From positions 544-63,774 of the forward strand of contig DGSO01000017.1 in NCBI GenBank assembly GCA_002393945.1: a stretch of DNA of 63,231 bases. The letters run 5' to 3'. Position 1 is the first letter of the stretch. Every line of letters begins with the position of its first letter. This document shows, piece by piece, positions 50,876-60,329 of this stretch. The stretch is from Bacteroidales bacterium UBA4360 (GTDB taxonomy: Bacteria; Bacteroidota; Bacteroidia; Bacteroidales; UBA932). Position numbers and translations under genes: made by a program. A model generated the notes under the pieces. That model ran no database searches. It saw only the letters and a list, made by a program, of their open reading frames with translations, and was not told the origin of the DNA.

Positions 50876-50887
50876 GAAAAAAATTAT

Positions 50888-50895
50888 TATCTTTG
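50888..50895 (+). promoter_or_regulatory. -7 box of the first MFS gene
   Basis: TATCTTTG, exact TAnnTTTG match, 22 bases before ATG 50918. The upstream promoter half would fall within repeat E2. Confidence 0.5.
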
Positions 50896-50917
50896 AGGCA
50901 GATTAAAGATTGAAACA

Positions 50918-52543
50918 ATGTCAGAGAATGTAAAGAAAACACTCCGCGATTCCGCGGCTATGCGCTGGACGGCCCTGTTGCTGCTGGCCCTTGCGATGTT
51001 CTGCGCATACATCTTTATGGATATCCTTTCCCCTATAAAGGACCTGATGCAGGAGACCAGGGGCTGGGATTCCACCGCGTTCGGCACCATGCAGGGCTCG
51101 GAGGTATTCCTCAATGTGTTCGTGTTCTTCCTCATCTTTGCGGGAATCATCCTGGACAAGATGGGAGTGCGCTTTACGGCGGTGCTTTCTGCCGGAGTGA
51201 TGCTTGTTGGAGCCATCATCAAGTGGTTTGCCGTGAGCGACGCGTTCATCGGCAGCGGCCTTGAGACCTGGTTTACTAACAACCTCAATTACATACCGCT
51301 CTTTGACGAGCTTGGCGTATCTCCGTTCTATCGCGGAATGCCTGCATCGGCAAAGCTTGCAGCCTGCGGATTCATGATCTTCGGCTGCGGATGCGAAATG
51401 GCAGGTATCACCGTGAGCCGCGGTATCGTCAAGTGGTTCAAGGGCAGGGAAATGGCCCTTGCAATGGGCTCCGAGATGGCCCTTGCACGTCTTGGCGTTG
51501 CAACCTGCATGATCTTCTCCCCGTTCTTTGCCCGTCTTGGCGGAAACGTGGATGTGTCCCGCAGCGTTGCTTTCGGCGTAGTGCTTCTTTGCATCGCCCT
51601 CATAATGTGCATCGTCTATTTCTTCATGGACAAGAAACTGGACGAGCAGACCGGTGAGGCCGAAGAAAAGGACGACCCGTTCAAGGTGAGCGATATCGGC
51701 AAGATTCTCTCCGACTGGGGTTTCTGGATCGTGGCCCTTCTGTGCGTTCTCTACTACAGCGCCATCTTCCCCTTCCAGAAGTATGCGGTGAACATGCTTC
51801 AGTGCAACCTCACCCTCACTCCTCCCGCGGCCGATTCCTTCTGGGCTTCTTCCAGCGTGACCATAGTCCAGTACGTGATAATGCTGGTTGTGGCAGCCGC
51901 CGGTTTCATCAGCAATTTCCAGAAGAACAAGACCGGAAAGACCGTCTTCCTGGCCATTTCGATAATAGCACTTGTGGTGTATTGCTACATGGGTTACATG
52001 CGCCAGAGCGCAGAGTCCATCTTTGCAGTGTTCCCGCTCCTTGCCGTCCTCATTACCCCTATCCTTGGCAACTATCTGGACCACAAGGGTAAAGGTGCAT
52101 CCATGCTGGTTCTCGGAGCCGTTCTCCTCATCGCCTGCCACCTCACTTTCGCATTCGTCCTGCCTGCATTCAAGGGCAACGCAATCGGCGGCGCTATAGT
52201 GGCCTACATTACTATCCTGGTGCTTGGAGCAAGCTTCTCCCTGGTTCCCGCCGCACTGTGGCCTTCCGTTCCCAAGCTGGTGGACGCAAAGGTCATCGGT
52301 TCTGCCTATGCGCTGATTTTCTGGATTCAGAACATCGGCCTGTGGCTGTTCCCGCTGCTTATCGGCAAGGTGCTTGACAAGACCAATCCCGGCGTGACGG
52401 ATCCCACCCAGTTCAACTACACGGCACCGCTCGTGATGCTTGCCTGCCTGGGCGTGGCGGCACTCGGCCTTGGCCTCGTGCTCAAGGTGGTCGACCGCAA
52501 GAAGAAACTGGGCCTTGAACTTCCTAACATAAAAGAAGACTGA
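50918..52543 (+). CDS. MFS transporter, probable glycoside importer
   Basis: 541 aa with 12 or more hydrophobic segments. MFS signatures include ILDKMGVRFTAVLSAG after TM2 and FGCGCEMAGITVSRGIVKWFKGREMALAMG in the TM4-TM5 area. A larger periplasmic loop lies between TM3 and TM4 (GLETWFTNNLNYIPLFDELG). The central cytoplasmic loop is charged (GEAEEKDDPFKV). Similar to the inner-membrane transporter found with mannobiose epimerase and GH130 genes in Bacteroides; mannobiose or another disaccharide is the likely cargo (inference). Overlaps the second MFS gene by 1 base. Confidence 0.85.
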   Translation: MSENVKKTLRDSAAMRWTALLLLALAMFCAYIFMDILSPIKDLMQETRGWDSTAFGTMQGSEVFLNVFVFFLIFAGIILDKMGVRFTAVLSAGVMLVGAIIKWFAVSDAFIGSGLETWFTNNLNYIPLFDELGVSPFYRGMPASAKLAACGFMIFGCGCEMAGITVSRGIVKWFKGREMALAMGSEMALARLGVATCMIFSPFFARLGGNVDVSRSVAFGVVLLCIALIMCIVYFFMDKKLDEQTGEAEEKDDPFKVSDIGKILSDWGFWIVALLCVLYYSAIFPFQKYAVNMLQCNLTLTPPAADSFWASSSVTIVQYVIMLVVAAAGFISNFQKNKTGKTVFLAISIIALVVYCYMGYMRQSAESIFAVFPLLAVLITPILGNYLDHKGKGASMLVLGAVLLIACHLTFAFVLPAFKGNAIGGAIVAYITILVLGASFSLVPAALWPSVPKLVDAKVIGSAYALIFWIQNIGLWLFPLLIGKVLDKTNPGVTDPTQFNYTAPLVMLACLGVAALGLGLVLKVVDRKKKLGLELPNIKED

Positions 52544-53883
52544 TGACAGTTCCTCAGAGTAAAAGGCATGCGTGGCTCCCATGGGCCGCGCTTGCTTGTC
52601 TGGTAGTGCCGATGTTCGCATCGTACTACTTTGACGACATGTTCTCCAGCATATCCTATCTCTTCGAAAATCCATCGCTCACTGCGCTGGGATGGGATTC
52701 GGCAGGCTACGGCCTGTACGCCAGCGGGTACAGCGTGCTGTGCGTGTTCGGCGGCCTGGTCATCGGCGGAATCCTCCTGGACAAGTGGGGCGTAAGGGTG
52801 AGCGGATCGGTCTTCGTGGGCATGATGGTGCTGGGGGCCGGGATGGTTACGCTGGCGCTGCTCGGCGGCGGGCCTTCCTCGCTGTCCTGGGCCTATGCGG
52901 GAGTGATGCTCTTCGGCCTCGGAAGCGAAATTGCCGGAACCGCCGTTACCCGCTCCATCGCCAAATGGTTCAAAGGCGGGCCGATGGCTCTTGCCATGGG
53001 CCTTCAACTGGCCATTGCACGTCTTGGCACCGCCTTCGCGTTGGTCCTGAGCCCGCGCCTGGTACAGCAGATGTCCGGCCATGTATATACCCTTGCCGAA
53101 ACGGCCCGTCCCGCCCTCGTGGGCATGGGACTCATGGCCGCCGGTCTTATCCTCTGGGCCATTTTCGTGGCGCTTGATGCCAAAGCCTCCGCCAAACCGA
53201 CAACCCCTTCTGTCATTTCGAGCGAAGTCGAGAAATCCAATGAAGACGAATTCCGCTTCAAAGACGTCCTGGGCGTGCTTGGAAACAGGAATTTCTGGAT
53301 CCTGGGACTCCTGTGCGTACTTTTCTACAGCAGTATAATAGCATTCAAGAAGTTCGCGGGCGCCATTCTGATACCGCGTTTTGACATTCCGGCACAAGCT
53401 GCCGGGTGGATGGTTTCCATGCTGCCCTTCTCCACGGTCATATTTGCGCCGCTGTTCGGCATGCTGGTAGACAAGGCCGGCAGGGGCACAAGATGGATGG
53501 TGCTGGGTGCAGTCCTTGCGCTAATAGCCCATCTCCTCCTGGCATTCGCCCCTCAGGGCGTTCCGTTCTGGGGCTATCTTGCCATGGTATTCCTTGGATT
53601 CGGCTATTCGCTGGTACCCGCGGCGCTGTGGCCCTCGGTGCCGAAGATCGTGCCGGACAAGGTGCTTGGCACCACGTTCGCTCTGATATACTGGGTGCAG
53701 AACCTTGGTCTCATGAGCTTCAAATGGATAGCCGGAATTATCCTTGGAGACAGTGCCGGCGGCCCCGTGTCGGTAGAACTCATGTTCGTGGGACTCTGTG
53801 TGCTTGCCCTTTTGACCGCCCTCGTGTTTGCGGCAACATCCAGGCGCCATCCCGAACTCCGTCTTGACGCCCCCAACAGTTGA
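52543..53883 (+). CDS. Second MFS transporter, paralog of the preceding gene
   Basis: 446 aa, 12 predicted membrane segments. It shares with its neighbour the phrases GGILLDKWGVRVSGSVFVG, GLGSEIAGTAVTRSIAKWFKGGPMALAMG and SLVPAALWPSVPK, so the two arose by duplication. The central loop (residues about 223-232, SVISSEVEKS) is encoded by a copy of the dispersed palindrome at 53211-53238. It may form a pair with, or differ in sugar preference from, the first MFS protein. Confidence 0.85.
   Translation: MTVPQSKRHAWLPWAALACLVVPMFASYYFDDMFSSISYLFENPSLTALGWDSAGYGLYASGYSVLCVFGGLVIGGILLDKWGVRVSGSVFVGMMVLGAGMVTLALLGGGPSSLSWAYAGVMLFGLGSEIAGTAVTRSIAKWFKGGPMALAMGLQLAIARLGTAFALVLSPRLVQQMSGHVYTLAETARPALVGMGLMAAGLILWAIFVALDAKASAKPTTPSVISSEVEKSNEDEFRFKDVLGVLGNRNFWILGLLCVLFYSSIIAFKKFAGAILIPRFDIPAQAAGWMVSMLPFSTVIFAPLFGMLVDKAGRGTRWMVLGAVLALIAHLLLAFAPQGVPFWGYLAMVFLGFGYSLVPAALWPSVPKIVPDKVLGTTFALIYWVQNLGLMSFKWIAGIILGDSAGGPVSVELMFVGLCVLALLTALVFAATSRRHPELRLDAPNS
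53211..53238. repeat. Dispersed palindromic element inside the second MFS gene
   Basis: TGTCATTTCGAGCGAAGTCG followed by AGAAATCC, the same element as in GH3 and GH31, in frame in the loop between TM6 and TM7. Confidence 0.8.
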
Positions 53884-53980
53884 TGCCATCAAGGCCTTGC
53901 CGAGCCCCTTTTAAAGGCTGATTTGTACAATTTGGGAGAAACTTTTACGTTCCGTTAGTCTGTCCAAGGTTTCCAATCCT

Positions 53981-53988
53981 TACCTTTG
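53981..53988 (+). promoter_or_regulatory. -7 box of the 54-kb lipoprotein gene
   Basis: TACCTTTG, exact TAnnTTTG match, 14 bases before ATG 54003. No good -33 box seen. Confidence 0.5.
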
Positions 53989-54002
53989 AGCAAACCAATC
54001 AT

Positions 54003-54911
54003 ATGATGACCATGAAAAACAAAGCACTGCTTCTTTTTGCCGCAATAGCCCTTATTGCCGCTTGCGGAAAAGACAATACAGAAGGCACCGCACTGGATGG
54101 CAAGTGGATTGCCCATACTGGAACGACGATGGACAGTCATCATCCAATTGACATCACCTTCAGCGGAAATACTTACATCTGGCATGTAGGAGGTTATTCG
54201 CCGATGAAGGAAGAAGGCACCTTCACGTATGAAAACGATATAATAACCCTCAAGGGCAATACTTTCTGGACCGGCGAAGTGGACTGGTCGCAGTCCCAGC
54301 AGCAGGGCGGCGCTCCCGTCGAATCCGGGGCATGGGTCAAAGCGGAACTCATATTCCCCAGCCACAAGTATAAAGTGCTTTCATTCGAGGCCGATGTCCT
54401 TACCGTTGAGCAGCTGGAAGATGATATCATATCAAAAGGCGTCACTCTTGTCATGACACGCGGCGAGTCTTTCCCCGCCGAAAGTGAGCTCAAGGGCACT
54501 TGGGAAGGCACCAGTGACAGTGGAAAGCAGTACCGCATAAGCTTTGACGGAAAGAAATTCACCCGCTGGGAAGTATATTCGCAGTACGGCAAACTCGCGG
54601 AAGACGGCGATTATGTCACATTCAATGCCTGCATTAAAGAATCCGGAACCTGGAAATATGCAAAGGGAGAGCTTACGCTCACTCCGGATCACAGATGGAA
54701 TTCCTATATCATCCACGCGAACCAGTACGGTACACCTTTATACTACGAAGTTTCCCCGATAAACGAGACCACGCTCGAGGCCGAAACCTGGTGGGAAATT
54801 ACCGGTGGGGACCTGTGGGAGTCCACCTGGGCGCTCACCAAAGTCGCGGGTGACATGTACGTGGAAGTCAAGTACACCAACATGGACTTCTTCGTAATGA
54901 AGAAGAAGTAG
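54003..54911 (+). CDS. Lipoprotein with two lipocalin-like beta modules, unknown function
   Basis: 302 aa (ATGs at 54003, 54006 and 54012 are all possible). Lipobox IAAC with the Cys near residue 21, followed by GKDN. The mature part has two similar halves: LDGKWIAHTG...EGTFTYENDIITLKG...KVLSFEADVLTVEQLED and LKGTWEGTSDSGKQYRISFDG...EDGDYVTFNACIKESGTWKYAKGELTL. Both follow the GxW start and alternating strands of lipocalin-like domains common in Bacteroidetes. No enzyme motif. It is followed 3 bp later by the GNAT gene. Confidence 0.8.
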   Translation: MMTMKNKALLLFAAIALIAACGKDNTEGTALDGKWIAHTGTTMDSHHPIDITFSGNTYIWHVGGYSPMKEEGTFTYENDIITLKGNTFWTGEVDWSQSQQQGGAPVESGAWVKAELIFPSHKYKVLSFEADVLTVEQLEDDIISKGVTLVMTRGESFPAESELKGTWEGTSDSGKQYRISFDGKKFTRWEVYSQYGKLAEDGDYVTFNACIKESGTWKYAKGELTLTPDHRWNSYIIHANQYGTPLYYEVSPINETTLEAETWWEITGGDLWESTWALTKVAGDMYVEVKYTNMDFFVMKKK

Positions 54912-54914
54912 CCG

Positions 54915-55439
54915 TTGAACGTAAGGCCAGCCATACCTGCCGATATTCCCGCAATAATGGCCGTCCTTGAGGCGGCCAAATGTATCATGCGCGCTTCCGG
55001 CAATTACGGACAGTGGGTGAACGGATACCCTTCCGAGGGAGTTGTCGTGGGTGACATATCGGAACAAGTGGGATATGTGCTGGAGGAATCCGGCAGGGTG
55101 GTGGGGTATTTCGCCTTCATCCCATCGCCCGAACCCACCTACGCCAGGATTTACGGGGGCCGATGGCTGGACGACGGCCCGTATCACGTGATTCATCGTA
55201 TCGGCAGTTTCCCGGAGGTGCACGGCGTCTTTGCCGCCATAATGGACTTCGCGTTTTCCCATGACCGCAGCATCCGGATAGACACCCACCGTGACAATCA
55301 CATCATGCAGCACAACATTCTCAAGCACGGTTTCACCTACTGCGGCATCATCTATTTGGAATCCGGTGACGAGCGCCTGGCCTATCAGCGTACAACTCCG
55401 TGCGGGAAATCCTACAGCGCCAGCGTACCGCCGCGGTAG
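54915..55439 (+). CDS. GNAT-family N-acetyltransferase
   Basis: 174 aa starting at TTG, 3 bp after the lipoprotein stop. The first codons give MNVRPAIPADIPAIM, the classic GNAT N-terminus, so this non-ATG start is preferred over an internal ATG. The acceptor-side strand VVGYFAFIP and the later DTHRDNHIMQHNILKHGFTYCGIIY region fit the GNAT core; the usual Q/RxxGxG/A loop is weak. Substrate unknown. The 3' end overlaps the convergent TolC-family gene by 28 bases. Confidence 0.85.
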   Translation: MNVRPAIPADIPAIMAVLEAAKCIMRASGNYGQWVNGYPSEGVVVGDISEQVGYVLEESGRVVGYFAFIPSPEPTYARIYGGRWLDDGPYHVIHRIGSFPEVHGVFAAIMDFAFSHDRSIRIDTHRDNHIMQHNILKHGFTYCGIIYLESGDERLAYQRTTPCGKSYSASVPPR

Positions 55440-56725
55440 AAGTTCACGAGACGGGTCTGGAAAAGGTACTCGTAGGTGGCCTGGACGCAGTTAGAACGCG
55501 TCTTTAGCATCTGGGCGCGGGACTCATTGAATTCAGTGATGGCAGCCTTGCCGTTCTCATACTTTGCAAGGACTAGTTCAAAGGCATCGGCGGCGGCATC
55601 GGCGGCAAGAAGGGAGGCGTCATATTTGGCGCGGGCGGCCACGGCTCCGTTCCAGGCCTGCTGTATTTCCTTGTAAAGCTGCTGCTGCACCTGGCGCAGA
55701 CGCACCTTCTGCGACATCCTGTTAAGCTGCGCGCTGCGCACCTGGTTGCGGGTAGAGAACCTGTTGAATATGGGTATGCTCAGCGACAGCCCGATGTACT
55801 GGCTGAAGTTGTCGTTCATCTGCTCCCAGAAGCCCTTGCCGCCGTAATTGGAATAGTAATTGGTTCCGAGGCCGGCGCTGAGGGACAGGGACGGCATGTA
55901 TGCCGCCTGGGCTATGGCAATGGTCTTTTCCGAAGCATCCAGCCGCAGCTGCTCTGCACGGATTGCCGGTCTCAGCCCACAGGCCTCGTCATAGATGTCG
56001 TCCGGAGTGCCAAGGTAGAAATCCTCCACCTCAACCTTTGGCCTCACCACCGAGAACCCCTCCCAGGAAGGAAACTCCAAGAGCTGGGCAAGGTCCAGAA
56101 TGGCAACGCGGAGATTGTTCTCTGCCTGCACCAGCGTCACCTGACTCTGTGCCAGGGACGCCTTCTGCTGCGATACCTGAGCCGATGAAGCCTTCCCGGA
56201 AGCCATCATGCCCTCCAGGCGGGCCACCTGCATTGAGTCGATGGCTATCTGCTGCCTTGCGACGTCCAGTATCTCGTAATTATACAGTATCTGCACGTAT
56301 GCACGGGCTACGGATACACGGATATCGTCACGTACCTTCTCCAGGTCCTGCGTAGCGGCGTCAAGGTTCAGCCTGGCCTGCGAAATGCGGTTAGGCGTTG
56401 CCAGCCCGTCGAAAAGGTTCATCCCGCCGCCTATGGAGAAGCCGGTGGTGGAAGAGTTCCCGGATGCATAGGTATTGTCCCCGCCGAGTCCCCTTCCAAA
56501 GTTCCAGTTCTCAGAGGCCGACGCCTGTACCGACGGCGCCAGCGACCACTGCGCCGTATTCAGCTCAATCTCCGAATTCTGACGGCTCATCTCCTGCTGA
56601 ACCACGTTCAGATTATGCTCCAGGGCCCATGAGATGCATTCTTCCAGCCCCCATGGATGGGACAGGTCCGGGGTGGCCGCGGTATCCACCGCGACTGCCA
56701 GTATCATTGTCAAAAGTGCTGTCAT
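55412..56725 (-). CDS. TolC-family outer-membrane efflux protein
   Basis: 437 aa with a signal sequence (MTALLTMILAVAVDTAATP). Two repeated halves of long amphipathic helices, for example LNLDAATQDLEKVRDDIRVSVARAYVQIL and AAADAFELVLAKYENGKAAITEFNESRAQML, with YPSLSLSAGLG-like strand regions between: the OEP fold. It forms the outer-membrane duct. Last gene of the minus-strand ABC efflux operon; 3 bp after the adaptor gene. Confidence 0.93.
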   Translation of the reverse strand: MTALLTMILAVAVDTAATPDLSHPWGLEECISWALEHNLNVVQQEMSRQNSEIELNTAQWSLAPSVQASASENWNFGRGLGGDNTYASGNSSTTGFSIGGGMNLFDGLATPNRISQARLNLDAATQDLEKVRDDIRVSVARAYVQILYNYEILDVARQQIAIDSMQVARLEGMMASGKASSAQVSQQKASLAQSQVTLVQAENNLRVAILDLAQLLEFPSWEGFSVVRPKVEVEDFYLGTPDDIYDEACGLRPAIRAEQLRLDASEKTIAIAQAAYMPSLSLSAGLGTNYYSNYGGKGFWEQMNDNFSQYIGLSLSIPIFNRFSTRNQVRSAQLNRMSQKVRLRQVQQQLYKEIQQAWNGAVAARAKYDASLLAADAAADAFELVLAKYENGKAAITEFNESRAQMLKTRSNCVQATYEYLFQTRLVNFYRGGTLAL

Positions 56726-56728
56726 GGC

Positions 56729-57826
56729 CTACTTCTTTTTGAAGTCCGCAATCTGGGCGCCGCGCACCTTGTCCCCTTCGGCAAGGCCGCTCTTTATCTC
56801 GATGTTGATTCCGTCAGAGATGCCGGTCTTCACGTCGCGCCTCTCGTCACCGAGGTCCGTACGCAGATAGACATAAGTATCCTCGCCGTCGAACTGGATT
56901 GCCGACTCCTGCAGCACCACCACGTCGCGGGCTTCTTCCAGTACTATTTCCGCGTTGGCGCTGTATCCTGAGCGCACGGTCACATCGGCAGGGACCTTGA
57001 CGGAGGCCTTTATCTCGAACTGGTTGGCGCCATTGTTCTCAGTGGCCTTCGGGGAGATGTACTCCAGGGAAGCGTCGAAGCTGAAGTCCTGTATTGCGCC
57101 GATGGTGATACGGACCGGCATCCCGCCGCGCAGCTTTCCCACCTCCGTCTCGTCGATGTTGCCGTCAAAAATCAGGTCGTCCATATCGGCCACAGTCGCA
57201 ATGGTGGTGCCGTCGTTGAAGGTGTTCGACATGGTCACGGAATTGCCCACCTTGACCGGGACATCCAGTATGAGTCCGGAAATCGTGGAACGGATAAGGG
57301 TGGAGCTTCCCGACGCATTGGAGGACGAAACACCGTCCCTGATAATCTCCAGGGCCTCTTTTGCCGATGCATATTCCTCGTTTGCCTGCTGCAGCTGCTG
57401 GTAGGACTTCTCATATTCGTCGGCACTCACCAGGTTCTTGTCATAGAGCTGCTTCTCCCTCTCATAGTCCGTCTTGGCCTGCTTGGCGTTGACCTCTGCC
57501 AGGCGGACGCGGCTCTGTGCCGATGAAAGCTGGTTCATGTCGGGAATCACCTTTACCTTGGCGATGATTTCCCCCTGCTTGACCTTCTGGCCGGCTTCCT
57601 TGTACAGCTCGGATATGATACCGCTTATCTGCGGCTTTATGTTAACCTCGTCACGCGGCTGGATTTTCCCCGTGACTATGGTGCTTCTGACAATGGTGCC
57701 GATCCCGGCCTCCAGCGTCTCATACTGCACTTCCGCCGGCTTGGAACGGCGGAAAAGATACATGAAAGTGCCGGCAAAAACTGCCACAATCAGCACTGCG
57801 AGAAGGATTTTACCAAGTTTTTTCAT
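56729..57826 (-). CDS. HlyD/MacA-family periplasmic adaptor
   Basis: 365 aa; an N-terminal membrane anchor (KILLAVLIVAVFAGTFMYLF), a lipoyl-like half motif (GKIQPRDEVNIKPQISGIISELYKEAGQKVKQG), a long coiled-coil hairpin (about 90-160, AEVNAKQAKTDYEREKQLYDKN) and a second lipoyl half (IRSTISGLILDVPVKVGNSV). It bridges the ABC permeases to the TolC-like duct, as in MacAB-TolC. Lies between the TolC-like gene and the permease genes. Confidence 0.92.
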   Translation of the reverse strand: MKKLGKILLAVLIVAVFAGTFMYLFRRSKPAEVQYETLEAGIGTIVRSTIVTGKIQPRDEVNIKPQISGIISELYKEAGQKVKQGEIIAKVKVIPDMNQLSSAQSRVRLAEVNAKQAKTDYEREKQLYDKNLVSADEYEKSYQQLQQANEEYASAKEALEIIRDGVSSSNASGSSTLIRSTISGLILDVPVKVGNSVTMSNTFNDGTTIATVADMDDLIFDGNIDETEVGKLRGGMPVRITIGAIQDFSFDASLEYISPKATENNGANQFEIKASVKVPADVTVRSGYSANAEIVLEEARDVVVLQESAIQFDGEDTYVYLRTDLGDERRDVKTGISDGINIEIKSGLAEGDKVRGAQIADFKKK

Positions 57827-57841
57827 ATCTGTTTTGTTTTA

Positions 57842-59086
57842 TTATTCGTCTCTCATGGCGTCTACGGGTTTTATTCCCATGGCGCGTACGGCCGGCATAA
57901 GTCCGGCAAGGACGCCAAGCACGGTAAGAAGCAGTGCTGCCGTCACGGCAGTGCTGAACGGCACCTGAAAAGCTGCCTTGAGCACCCCGTCCTGAGTCAT
58001 CGCAAGCTCCACCGTGGCAAGGATTCCCACGCTCACCACTATACCCATCATCCCGGCCACCACCGTAAGGATCACGCTCTCGCTCATTATCTGCCCCAGG
58101 ATCTGCCTGGGCGTTGCTCCTATGGCGCGGCGGATGCCAATCTCCACGGTTCTCTCCCGCACCGACACCATCATTATGTTCGACACTCCTATCGCTCCGG
58201 CAAGAAGAGTTCCAAGGCCGATGAGCCAGATAAGGAAATTGATCCCCTTGAACAGATTGTCCACTATCCCGAAAATGAGCTGCGTGTTTATGAGCTGCAC
58301 GGCCTGGTTGTCATCCGGAGATATGCTGTGGGCCCTCTGGATGATGCTCCTTATCCTTGGGATAACGGATGACATCTCCACTCCCGGCTTTGCCGTGACG
58401 CACAGAAGGCCTATCCCCTTTCCGAAATTATATGCCTTCCGCATGGTTGTGTACGGTACGGAAATGGTCTCGGTGGCGCGGCCGTTGACGCTCATGTTGC
58501 CCTCGTTGTAATCCACGCCCACTACCGTATAATATATTCCGGAAATGGCTATTCTCTGTCCTGTGGGGTCTCCGCCTTCGGGGAAAAGCTGCTCGTAGAT
58601 ACGCTTGCCTATCACGCAGACCTTTTTCTCATCGGCAAGGTCCATCTGGTTTATGTATCGGCCATAACGGATCTTGGGGGTTTCTACGCCCACGTATTCC
58701 GGTGTGACGCCTTTCATGCTGCCTGAGGCCGTGTTCTCCCCCTTTACGGCGGTCTGCCCCCAGCGGGAAATGATCGGCGTTACGATCTCCAGTTCCGGGA
58801 CCATCGCCCTCACCCTGTCAACGTCGGTCTCGGTCATGCCCCACCAGCGGCCCTTCTGGTAGCCTTTGTAGGCTTTGGAGGTCTGCTCGGGATATACTAT
58901 GCAGGTATTCTGGGCAAAGCCGTCGAAGTTCTTCTCCAGAAGCTGTTTCAGGCCTTGGCCGCCGCCAACCAGCAGCATGAGCATGAATACACCCCAGAAG
59001 ACTCCGAAGCCGGTGAGAAGACTCCGGCTGCGGTTTCGCAGCAGGCTGTCAAGGATTTCCCTGAATGTGTCACGGTCCAGTCTCAT
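57842..59086 (-). CDS. ABC transporter permease, MacB/FtsX type (second)
   Basis: 414 aa: one N-terminal membrane helix, a large periplasmic MacB_PCD domain, and three C-terminal helices (LIGLGTLLAGAIGVSNIMMVSVRERTVEIGIRRAIGATP is the hallmark FtsX segment). It starts 4 bases inside the end of the preceding permease gene (ATGA overlap). It forms a heterodimer with its paralog, with the ATPase as a separate protein. Confidence 0.93.
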   Translation of the reverse strand: MRLDRDTFREILDSLLRNRSRSLLTGFGVFWGVFMLMLLVGGGQGLKQLLEKNFDGFAQNTCIVYPEQTSKAYKGYQKGRWWGMTETDVDRVRAMVPELEIVTPIISRWGQTAVKGENTASGSMKGVTPEYVGVETPKIRYGRYINQMDLADEKKVCVIGKRIYEQLFPEGGDPTGQRIAISGIYYTVVGVDYNEGNMSVNGRATETISVPYTTMRKAYNFGKGIGLLCVTAKPGVEMSSVIPRIRSIIQRAHSISPDDNQAVQLINTQLIFGIVDNLFKGINFLIWLIGLGTLLAGAIGVSNIMMVSVRERTVEIGIRRAIGATPRQILGQIMSESVILTVVAGMMGIVVSVGILATVELAMTQDGVLKAAFQVPFSTAVTAALLLTVLGVLAGLMPAVRAMGIKPVDAMRDE

Positions 59087-60327
59087 TCCGCCCTGAGTGC
59101 TTCTATGGGTTTAACTTTCGCCGCCTTTCGCGCCGGTGCCAGCCCGGCGATGGTTCCTGCCACCACCAGAAGGAGAGTGGCCGCAAGGGCCGTGTCCAAC
59201 CCAACCGTGGGGTTCTCCAGCATCCTTATCTGGGTGAAGCCGATATCCACGGCATTGGCCCCTGCCGTTTTGTCCAGCACCTCGCATGCAATCATTCCAA
59301 GGAACATTCCTATATATCCGAACAGCGCTGTAATGGTTACGCTCTCTGCTATTATGAGCGAGAGGATGCTGCCGGGGCGGGCTCCGATGGCCTTGCGGAT
59401 TCCGAACTCATGGGTTCGCTCCTTCACGGTGATGAGCATAATGTTGGACACGCCCACGATGCCGCTTATGAGGGTGAGGATACCTATTATCCAGAGGGCA
59501 ATCCTGAGGATGTTCTGCGCCTGCGTCATCTGCACGTTCTGGCTGAAACGGTTCCATATCCAGATGGCGGAAGGGTCGTCGGGGTCGGCCTGGTGGCGGT
59601 TTTTGATGCTCCTTGAGTATCCGCCCTCAAACTCGTCGCTTTCCTTGATGTTGTTTACGCCCCGGAATGTCATGATGATGCTGCTGATCTTGTCTGAGGG
59701 GTCAAAAATGCCCTTGTAGGTACTGTAGGGGATGTAGAGGTTGGACTGGAAGTCGTTCTCGTCACCGTGGTACACACCGACAACCCTGAAGACAACGCCT
59801 GCGATGGTTATCCATCTGCCGATGACATCGTCCCCAAGGTCCTTGAGGTGGGTGGTGCTCAGGACTGCAACCTTGGCGGCGTCCTTCTCGTCCAGCGGAT
59901 TGATGAAACGGCCTTCTTTCAGGGACACTTTCTGTATTTCAGAGTATTCTGCCGTCACGCCCATCATGTAGGCCGACACCGTCTTGTCTCCCATGACTAT
60001 GGTGCCCATCGTTCCGTTTGTGACGGTGGCAACCTTCTCCACCTTGTCGGAATAGTCTTTTGTGAGCCGTACGTCCCCGTCATCAAGCTGAATCCACCGG
60101 CCCTCCCTGTATCCGTTTGCAGGCATGGAGGTGCGGCCGCCATAGACCTGGATGGAGTTCTGCACGAACTGACCGCTGTTGGACAGCAGGGAATTGGTGA
60201 TACCGTTTCCGGTTCCGAGTAGGCATATAAGGAGAAATATCCCCCAGCTCACCGCAAAGCCGGTGAGCGCAGTCCGCAGCTTGTTGTTGCGGATGGAATT
60301 ATATATCTCTCCGAAAAGGTCTCTCAT
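59083..60327 (-). CDS. ABC transporter permease, MacB/FtsX type (first)
   Basis: 414 aa, the same length and layout as its neighbour: N-terminal helix, MacB_PCD domain, then IIGILTLISGIVGVSNIMLITVKERTHEFGIRKAIGARP and two further helices. The two permeases are paralogs but clearly diverged. Preceded by the ATPase gene by 2 bp. Substrates of such export or mechanotransmission systems include peptides, lipoproteins and toxins; none can be chosen here. Confidence 0.93.
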   Translation of the reverse strand: MRDLFGEIYNSIRNNKLRTALTGFAVSWGIFLLICLLGTGNGITNSLLSNSGQFVQNSIQVYGGRTSMPANGYREGRWIQLDDGDVRLTKDYSDKVEKVATVTNGTMGTIVMGDKTVSAYMMGVTAEYSEIQKVSLKEGRFINPLDEKDAAKVAVLSTTHLKDLGDDVIGRWITIAGVVFRVVGVYHGDENDFQSNLYIPYSTYKGIFDPSDKISSIIMTFRGVNNIKESDEFEGGYSRSIKNRHQADPDDPSAIWIWNRFSQNVQMTQAQNILRIALWIIGILTLISGIVGVSNIMLITVKERTHEFGIRKAIGARPGSILSLIIAESVTITALFGYIGMFLGMIACEVLDKTAGANAVDIGFTQIRMLENPTVGLDTALAATLLLVVAGTIAGLAPARKAAKVKPIEALRAE

Positions 60328-60329
60328 AA

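Noticed and set aside
50921..52675. 584-codon minus-strand open frame opposite the first MFS gene
   Set aside because: His- and Cys-rich low-sense translation with no family features; the plus strand encodes a clear membrane transporter.
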